A stretch of 64,000 nt of DNA, from contig CAJUQR010000004.1 in assembly GCA_910588185.1 (NCBI GenBank), positions 144,040 to 208,039 of the forward strand, given 5' to 3'. The notes beneath the pieces are model-generated. The model was not told the origin of the DNA, searched no databases, and saw only the letters and a list, made by a program, of their open reading frames with translations. The DNA is from an uncultured Peptostreptococcaceae bacterium (GTDB lineage: Bacteria > Bacillota > Clostridia > Peptostreptococcales > Anaerovoracaceae). The position numbers were made by a program, and so were the translations under genes. Every line of letters begins with the position of its first letter. Positions within the stretch are counted from its first letter, which is position 1. Of this stretch, positions 58,291 to 64,000 are shown in pieces.

Positions 58291-60753
58291 ATGATAGTTT
58301 CATTAGAATGGCTAAAAGATTATACAGATGTAAATGTTTACCCTAAAGAATTCTGTGACAGAATGATAATGTCCGGTTCTAACCTTGAAACCATGGAGCA
58401 CGTTGGATGCGATATGGAAAATGTAGTAGTAGGAAAGATAGTAAAGATAGATAAACATCCTGATGCCGATAAGCTGGTAGTATGTCAGCTTGAAGTAGGA
58501 GGCAGCAGTCTTGTGCAGATAGTCACAGGCGCTCCTAACGTATTTGAAGGAGCATATGTTCCCGTAGCTCTTGATGGCAGCAGAATACCGGGACCTCTAC
58601 ACGGACAGCCAAAAAAAGAGGGAGGAGTTAAGATTAAAGCAGGTAAGCTAAGAGGCGTTGATTCATTTGGTATGCTTTGTTCCTTTGGAGAATTGGGATT
58701 TCAAGATAAAGTAGTTCCTGTAAATCAGAGAGACGGAATATGGATATTAAATGGCGAATATCCTGTAGGAATGGATTTTGCCAAAGCTCTCGAACTTGAA
58801 GATTATATAATTGACTTTGAGATTACACCAAACAGACCTGACTGCCTTTCTATGGTAGGTATGGCAAGAGAAGCGGCAGCAACTTTTGACACTAAAGTCA
58901 AACATCCTGAAACTAAGTGCAAAAATGAAACGGGAAATGCCGCTGATTATGTCAGCGTAGAAGTAAAGTCGGATCTTTGCAAGAGATATGTGGCTAGGAT
59001 TGTAAAAAATGTCAAAGTACAGGATTCGCCTTGGTGGCTTCAGAGAAGACTCATACATGCAGGCATGAGACCTATCAATAATATAGTAGACGTTACTAAC
59101 TTTGTAATGCTTGAATACGGCCAGCCTATACATGCATTTGATATAAATAGTGTTGCAGGACGTAAAATTGTTGTAGATACAGCTTATGAAGGAGAAAAAT
59201 TCACTACTCTTGACGGCAGCGAAAGGACATTGGACGATAAAATGCTCATGATTCATGATGCAGAAAAGTCTATTGCCGTTGCGGGAGTTATGGGTGGACT
59301 TAACTCAGAAATTGAAAATGATACTGATACAATAATAATTGAATCGGCTAATTTCTTAGGAAACAGCGTGAGAACCACGGCTAAAAGGCTGGGACTTAGG
59401 ACAGAGGCGTCTTCCAGATATGAAAAAGGAATAGATTATAATATATGCCAGGATGCGGCAGACAGAGTATGTTACCTCATAGAGATGATAGGTGCAGGAA
59501 CTGTTGTCGGCGGACGAGTAGATGTCTATAATACTGAGAAAGAAGACAATACGGTTCATGGCAGAGTAAGCAGAATCAATAAAGTTCTTGGAGTTGAAAT
59601 ACCAAGAGAACAGATGGTTAAATATTTTGAAAGCTTAGAGATGAAAGTCACAGGAGACGGAGATGATTTATATGTAACTCCTCCTACTGTAAGGCAGGAT
59701 ATTGAGATTGAAGAGGATTTAATCGAAGAGGTTGCAAGACTTTATGGATATGATAAGCTTCCTGTAACTATTCCTAAAGGAAATAATGAAGCTTCTCAGC
59801 CATATGAAAGAGATGTAAAAGATTTGGCAAGAGAAGCGATGTGTGGTCTTGGTGCTAACGAAATTCAGACATATTCATTTGTAAGCCCTAAGGGAGTAGA
59901 TAACATCAGAATAGATGAGGATTCATGGGAAAGGGCTTTCGTCAGACTTATAAATCCTCTCGGTGAGGATACTTCTGTTATGAGAACTGTGCTTACTCCT
60001 GAGATGCTCGAAGTTTTGGGAAGAAACTATTCAAGAAATATTGAATCCGTAAGAGCTTTTGAAATAGGTAATACATTCATGGTTAATCTTTTAGATGAAA
60101 AAGATTTGCCTACAGAAAGCGACGCTATGTCCATAGGACTTTACGGCAAGGAAGAAGATTTCTTTACTTTAAAGGGAATTATAGTTGAAATGCTTGGCAA
60201 ACTTGGAATCAAGGATTTAGAATTCATACCTGAGAAAGAATACGGATGTTATCATCCGGGCAGGTGTGCAAGAATATTGATTAAGGAGATTCATTACGGT
60301 TCAAACGGGCCTGAAGAAGAACTTGTTGAACTTGGAATAATGGGAGAAGTACATCCTGATGTAGCTGAAAAATATGGCATAGGAGTTCGTTGCTATACTG
60401 CGGAACTTATGTTTAACGTAGTTACAGAGATGGCTAACCTTGAAAAATCTTATTCTCAGCTGCCTAAATATCCTTCAACATCAAGAGATATAGCCCTTGT
60501 CGTTGGTGAAGATATGGCAGTTGGAGATATAGAGAAAGTTATAAAAGGTGCAGGAGGAAAGCTCCTAAGAGATATTAAATTGTTTGATGTTTATAGAGGA
60601 CCACAGGTAGGTGAAGATAAGAAGAGCGTTGCTTTTGCACTTACTTACAGGCATGATGAAAAGACATTGACTGATGATGATGTTAACAAAGTTCACGGCA
60701 AAATATTAAAAGCCCTTAAAGAAAAATTAGATGTAACTCTTAGAGATATTTAA
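58291..60753 (+). CDS. pheT: phenylalanyl-tRNA synthetase beta subunit
   Basis: 820 residues, full length. N-terminal tRNA-binding OB domain (about 40-150: KIDKHPDADKLVVCQ), B3/B4 editing domain (about 210-390), B5 domain (about 400-480) and a C-terminal ferredoxin-like anticodon-binding domain (YPSTSRDIALVV to the end). Forms an alpha2-beta2 enzyme with PheS and hydrolyses mischarged Tyr-tRNA-Phe. GGAGGT ribosome binding site 14 bases after pheS. Confidence 0.97.
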   Translation: MIVSLEWLKDYTDVNVYPKEFCDRMIMSGSNLETMEHVGCDMENVVVGKIVKIDKHPDADKLVVCQLEVGGSSLVQIVTGAPNVFEGAYVPVALDGSRIPGPLHGQPKKEGGVKIKAGKLRGVDSFGMLCSFGELGFQDKVVPVNQRDGIWILNGEYPVGMDFAKALELEDYIIDFEITPNRPDCLSMVGMAREAAATFDTKVKHPETKCKNETGNAADYVSVEVKSDLCKRYVARIVKNVKVQDSPWWLQRRLIHAGMRPINNIVDVTNFVMLEYGQPIHAFDINSVAGRKIVVDTAYEGEKFTTLDGSERTLDDKMLMIHDAEKSIAVAGVMGGLNSEIENDTDTIIIESANFLGNSVRTTAKRLGLRTEASSRYEKGIDYNICQDAADRVCYLIEMIGAGTVVGGRVDVYNTEKEDNTVHGRVSRINKVLGVEIPREQMVKYFESLEMKVTGDGDDLYVTPPTVRQDIEIEEDLIEEVARLYGYDKLPVTIPKGNNEASQPYERDVKDLAREAMCGLGANEIQTYSFVSPKGVDNIRIDEDSWERAFVRLINPLGEDTSVMRTVLTPEMLEVLGRNYSRNIESVRAFEIGNTFMVNLLDEKDLPTESDAMSIGLYGKEEDFFTLKGIIVEMLGKLGIKDLEFIPEKEYGCYHPGRCARILIKEIHYGSNGPEEELVELGIMGEVHPDVAEKYGIGVRCYTAELMFNVVTEMANLEKSYSQLPKYPSTSRDIALVVGEDMAVGDIEKVIKGAGGKLLRDIKLFDVYRGPQVGEDKKSVAFALTYRHDEKTLTDDDVNKVHGKILKALKEKLDVTLRDI

Positions 60754-60764
60754 GGAGAACAAGT

Positions 60765-61238
60765 ATGGAGAACAACAGGGTAAAAGTAAGGATTTATGGA
60801 CAGGAATACACTATAGCAGGTGAAAGAGATGAAGAAACCATAAGAAAAATTGCAGACCATGTCAATGAAAGGATGCGGCAGCTGGGACGCAGCTATTCGA
60901 CAAGTGGTCAGGTAACCCTCGCTGTTTTAACTGCTATAAATATAGCTGATGAATATTTTGATGCTTTAGAATTGATAGATGAACTTAAGGAGTCTAAGGT
61001 TCAGCTTGAAAAAGATACTAAACATTATTTGAAAATGTGGGACGAAGCTAAAAAAAGCTTCGCCCTTTATAAAGAAAATGCAGCAAAAGCTGCTGAAGAA
61101 AAGAAGGAGAGCGACGACAAGTATAAGGAACTACAAGCACGCTGCAGCGAGTTTGAAAATTCCTTCTTTGATCTTCAAATGGAGAATTTACAGTTGAAGA
61201 ACGAACTTGACAAATACAAAAAGTCTAATGGAATCTAA
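60765..61238 (+). CDS. zapA: cell division protein ZapA
   Basis: 157 residues. N-terminal ZapA domain (about 1-75: VRIYGQEYTIAGERDEETIRKIADHVNERM) that binds FtsZ filaments, and a long C-terminal coiled coil (about 80-155). Cross-links FtsZ protofilaments. It is longer than typical ZapA because of the extended coil. It starts 11 bases after pheT and overlaps mutS2. AAGGAG ribosome binding site. Confidence 0.9.
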   Translation: MENNRVKVRIYGQEYTIAGERDEETIRKIADHVNERMRQLGRSYSTSGQVTLAVLTAINIADEYFDALELIDELKESKVQLEKDTKHYLKMWDEAKKSFALYKENAAKAAEEKKESDDKYKELQARCSEFENSFFDLQMENLQLKNELDKYKKSNGI

Positions 61239-63600
61239 GACGTTTAATACTCTTGAGTACAACAAAATAATAGAACTGTTATCGGAGCAGGCAAGCTGCG
61301 ATATGGCAAAAAAAATACTCCGCAGTATTAAGCCTATGACTTGTGCAGCGGAGATTTGTGATGCTATTTCAGAGACTACAGAGGCTCAGACTGTCATAAT
61401 CAAAAAAGGTATGGTACCTCTTGGACAAATTTATGATATATCAGGAAGCCTGAGCTTTGCACGCAAGGGTGGAAGCCTTAATATGAAACAGCTTCTACAA
61501 GTTTTATATAATTTGAAAGTTGCGAGCAATGTTATTACTTTTTTGAAAAGTGATTTACCTGAATTGCCTATTATAGATTCTATAAGGGAGGTTTTGGTGA
61601 CTTTTCCAAGGCTTGCAGAAAACATAGACAGATGTATATTGTCAGAAGATGAAATGGCAGATAATGCATCTAGCGAACTTAAAAATATAAGGCGCAGTAT
61701 AACAAGACAAAATGATGCTATCAAGAACAGGATTAACAATATATTGAATTCTGCCGATAATAGGACATATCTGCAAGACTCCATAGTTACTATTAGAGAT
61801 GGCAGATATGTAATACCTGTTAAGGCTGAACACAGAGGAAGATTTCAAGGGATTATACATGACCAGTCTTCAACAGGAGCGACTCTCTTTATTGAACCTC
61901 AGGTTATAGTAAATATGAATAATGAGCTCAGGGAACTTGAACTTGCAGAAAAAGTGGAAGTTGAGAGAATTTTATTAGAGCTTTCTTCTGCTGTCGCAGA
62001 ACATTTTCATGAGATAATGAATAATCAAAAGCTTCTCATAGACTTAGATGTTATATTTGCGAAAGGAAAGCTGTCTATGTTGATGGGCGGTGAAGCTCCG
62101 GAGATTGCAGAGGATGGCATGCTCCATCTTAAGTCTGCGAGGCACCCTCTCATAGATAAGAAAAAAGTTATTCCTATTGATGTAAAATTGGGTGATGATT
62201 ATAAGACTCTTGTTGTAACAGGTCCTAATACAGGAGGAAAAACTGTTACTCTTAAAACAGTAGGATTGTTGGTATTGATGGCTCAGAGCGGACTTCATAT
62301 ACCTGCGGCGATGACTAGCAGGATACCGGTTTTTGAAAGAGTATTTGCGGATATAGGAGATGAACAGAGCATTGAGCAGAGTCTGTCCACTTTTTCTTCC
62401 CATATGAAAAATATAGTTTATATATTAGGTGAAGTTAATAATAACTCTCTTGTGCTTCTTGATGAGCTTGGAGCAGGCACAGACCCTACGGAAGGAGCGG
62501 CGCTGGCAATTTCAATATTGGAAAATCTTAAGAATTGGGGAGCATGTACCATAGCAACTACCCATTATAATGAGCTTAAAAAATATGCACTTTCTACAGA
62601 TGGTGTAGAAAATGGATCTATGGAGTTTAATATAAATACACTTAGTCCTACTTATAGACTTATGACAGGAATACCTGGCAAATCCAATGCTTTTGAGATT
62701 TCAAGAAAGCTGGGGCTTTCAGAAGAATTGATAAATAGGGCTTCTGAACTTCTTGAGCGTAAAGATATAGAGTTTGAAGATGTGATTCAGAGCATAGAAA
62801 AGGACAAGAAAAGGGCTGAGGAAGAACGAGATGAGGCTACTATGCTTAACATCTCAATGAAAAAGCAGAAAGAAGAACTTGAAAAGCAAGCGGTTCGTAT
62901 CAAAGAGCAGGAAAGAGATATAATTCAAAAAGCTAAGGAAGAGGCTAGAAGCATTCTCAAGGAAGCTAAGGATACTGCCGGCGATGTGAGCAAGGAACTG
63001 CGAAGACTAAGTAAAATTGATAGTCTAGGAGAAAGAAACAGACGATTTGATGAGACCAAGAAGAGACTTAAAGAGGCAGAGGATAAGTTTGCAGAGAGAA
63101 TGGTAAGAAGAGTTAACCAGAGCCCTGTAAACGTGGATAAACTTAAAGTTGGAGACAAAGTCAGAGTTCTTACTTTAGACCAGGCCGGTGAGATATTATC
63201 GCTACCTGACAGTAAGGGCGATTTGGTTGTAAAGATAGGAATAATGAAAGTTAACATAAATGTTGATGATCTGATGTTTCTCGAGAATGATATAAAAAAG
63301 GAAGACAAGGCGAAGGGCAGATATGGCAGTCTTTACAAGAGTAAAGCGCAGAGTATATCTGTATCTGTGAATGTTCAAGGTGAAAACTTAGACGATGCGG
63401 TGATGGATGTTGATAAATACCTTGACGATGCCTTTATGGCAGGTCTAAAGGAGGTTACTGTAATCCATGGAAGAGGAGAGGGAATCCTCAAAGAAGGTTT
63501 AAGGAAACTTTTTAGAAGACATAAACATGTGGCATCATACAGAAAAGGCGGTTATAATGAAGGCGGCGACGGAGTCACTATAGTGACGCTGAAGGAGTAG
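61228..63600 (+). CDS. mutS2: endonuclease MutS2
   Basis: About 790 residues. MutS-type ATPase core with Walker A GPNTGGKTVTLKT (about residue 330) and Walker B LLDELGAGTDPTEG, then a coiled-coil region (about 505-640), a KOW-like segment (VGDKVRVLTLDQAGEI) and a C-terminal Smr nuclease domain with HGRGEGILKEGL. MutS2 proteins are not mismatch-repair enzymes; they suppress recombination or rescue collided ribosomes. ATG at 61228 overlaps the zapA end by 11 bases. A TTG seven codons earlier is possible; no clear Shine-Dalgarno decides, but homologues begin near ESKTFNTLEYNKI. Confidence 0.95.
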   Translation: MESKTFNTLEYNKIIELLSEQASCDMAKKILRSIKPMTCAAEICDAISETTEAQTVIIKKGMVPLGQIYDISGSLSFARKGGSLNMKQLLQVLYNLKVASNVITFLKSDLPELPIIDSIREVLVTFPRLAENIDRCILSEDEMADNASSELKNIRRSITRQNDAIKNRINNILNSADNRTYLQDSIVTIRDGRYVIPVKAEHRGRFQGIIHDQSSTGATLFIEPQVIVNMNNELRELELAEKVEVERILLELSSAVAEHFHEIMNNQKLLIDLDVIFAKGKLSMLMGGEAPEIAEDGMLHLKSARHPLIDKKKVIPIDVKLGDDYKTLVVTGPNTGGKTVTLKTVGLLVLMAQSGLHIPAAMTSRIPVFERVFADIGDEQSIEQSLSTFSSHMKNIVYILGEVNNNSLVLLDELGAGTDPTEGAALAISILENLKNWGACTIATTHYNELKKYALSTDGVENGSMEFNINTLSPTYRLMTGIPGKSNAFEISRKLGLSEELINRASELLERKDIEFEDVIQSIEKDKKRAEEERDEATMLNISMKKQKEELEKQAVRIKEQERDIIQKAKEEARSILKEAKDTAGDVSKELRRLSKIDSLGERNRRFDETKKRLKEAEDKFAERMVRRVNQSPVNVDKLKVGDKVRVLTLDQAGEILSLPDSKGDLVVKIGIMKVNINVDDLMFLENDIKKEDKAKGRYGSLYKSKAQSISVSVNVQGENLDDAVMDVDKYLDDAFMAGLKEVTVIHGRGEGILKEGLRKLFRRHKHVASYRKGGYNEGGDGVTIVTLKE

Positions 63601-63604
63601 ATAC

Positions 63605-64000
63605 ATGTATATAATAAGCAAATGTCTCCTTGGGCATAATTGTAAATATAATGGCGGCAATAATAAAAACGAAAATGTAATAGAATTTTGCAATAAGCAT
63701 AAATATATTGCAGTATGTCCTGAATCTCTGGGAAACTTGCCTTGCCCAAGGCCTCCGGCAGAGATAACAGAGGGATGTGTAATTGACAAAAATGGAAGAG
63801 ATGTGACGCAAAGTTTTGCAGATGGAGCCAAAGCTGCCATGAATATCTGTATAAAAGTTTCTGAAGAGCTAGGAGAAAGACTGGAAGGCGCCATATTAAA
63901 AGCTAACAGTCCTTCATGTGGGCATGGCAAGGTCTATGACGGAACTTTTTCAGGAGTGCTAACTGATGGTAACGGCATTTTTGCAAGGTTGCTTAAGGAG
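63605..64000 (+). CDS. DUF523 family protein, truncated by the window end
   Basis: 132 codons are visible, open to the last base. Begins MYIISKCLLGHNCKYNGGN, the family's S-x-CLLG-x2-C-x-Y-x-G start. CPESLGNLPCPRPPAEI, ILKANSPSCGHGKVYDGTF and LTDGNGIFARLL follow, all DUF523 (YbbK) signatures. Some members have been described as 2-thiouracil desulfidases using an Fe-S cluster bound by conserved cysteines. It begins four bases after mutS2; the Shine-Dalgarno is the GGAG at the mutS2 stop. Confidence 0.9.
   Translation, partial: MYIISKCLLGHNCKYNGGNNKNENVIEFCNKHKYIAVCPESLGNLPCPRPPAEITEGCVIDKNGRDVTQSFADGAKAAMNICIKVSEELGERLEGAILKANSPSCGHGKVYDGTFSGVLTDGNGIFARLLKE

Overview
The window is chromosomal DNA from a low-GC anaerobic Firmicute, most likely a member of the Clostridia. 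The evidence is a complete division and cell-wall (dcw) cluster with a PASTA-type PBP, an arginine deiminase operon, rubrerythrin, an iron-sulfur serine-dehydratase-type enzyme under a sigma-54 promoter, AGGAGG-type ribosome binding sites, and AT-rich codons. I cannot assign a genus.

Layout. 1-960: the distal end of a CRISPR array (36-bp repeats, 30-bp spacers), entering from the left; its cas genes must lie outside the window. 1.0-3.7 kb: a small orphan gene, thrC and a DUF3267 membrane protease-like gene. 3.8-7.4 kb: tRNA-Ser(GGA) followed by an accretion zone with direct repeats of the tRNA 3' end, repeated terminators, small unknown genes, a gene remnant and a tyrosine recombinase. 7.4-9.2 kb: a 250-bp segment between inverted palindromic sites, then a sortase-anchored SHIRT-domain surface protein; this looks like a self-contained phase-variation cassette. 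9.5-12.4 kb: a YyaL-like protein and an SDR on the minus strand. 12.4-17.7 kb: a sigma-54-controlled group (Fe-S serine-dehydratase-like enzyme, PanB-like enzyme, PAS/AAA+/Fis activator, alanine-dehydrogenase-like enzyme). 17.8-18.06 kb: one copy of a 245-bp nested-hairpin element whose second copy lies between murG and murA at 52.7-52.9 kb. 18.2-31.8 kb: redox, lipase, DUF305, NimA-like and RocB-like genes, the arginine deiminase operon (argF/arcB-arcA-arcC), then housekeeping genes (5-FTHF cyclo-ligase, LysE-type exporter, HxlR regulator, exoA, proC, rubrerythrin, AlkD, acyl-ACP thioesterase). 31.9-38.7 kb: a minus-strand ABC transporter, two-component system and PepSY protein. 39.3-40.8 kb: a Cys/Gly/Asn-rich tandem-repeat protein. 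40.9-56.4 kb: the dcw cluster mraZ to ftsZ. 56.4-64.0 kb: a SpoU methyltransferase, pheST, zapA, mutS2 and a truncated DUF523 gene.

Strongest points. (1) Recombinase, inverted sites, an embedded opposing promoter and terminator, and a surface-protein gene form a predicted ON/OFF switch, read here in the probable OFF orientation. (2) Two CRISPR spacers differ only at three synonymous third-codon positions of the same peptide, showing repeated acquisition from variants of one target gene. (3) The dispersed 245-bp element keeps four nested pairings at identical spacing in two diverged copies. (4) The sigma-54 operon has a consensus promoter, upstream repeated sites and its own activator, and an enzyme combination whose pathway I cannot name.
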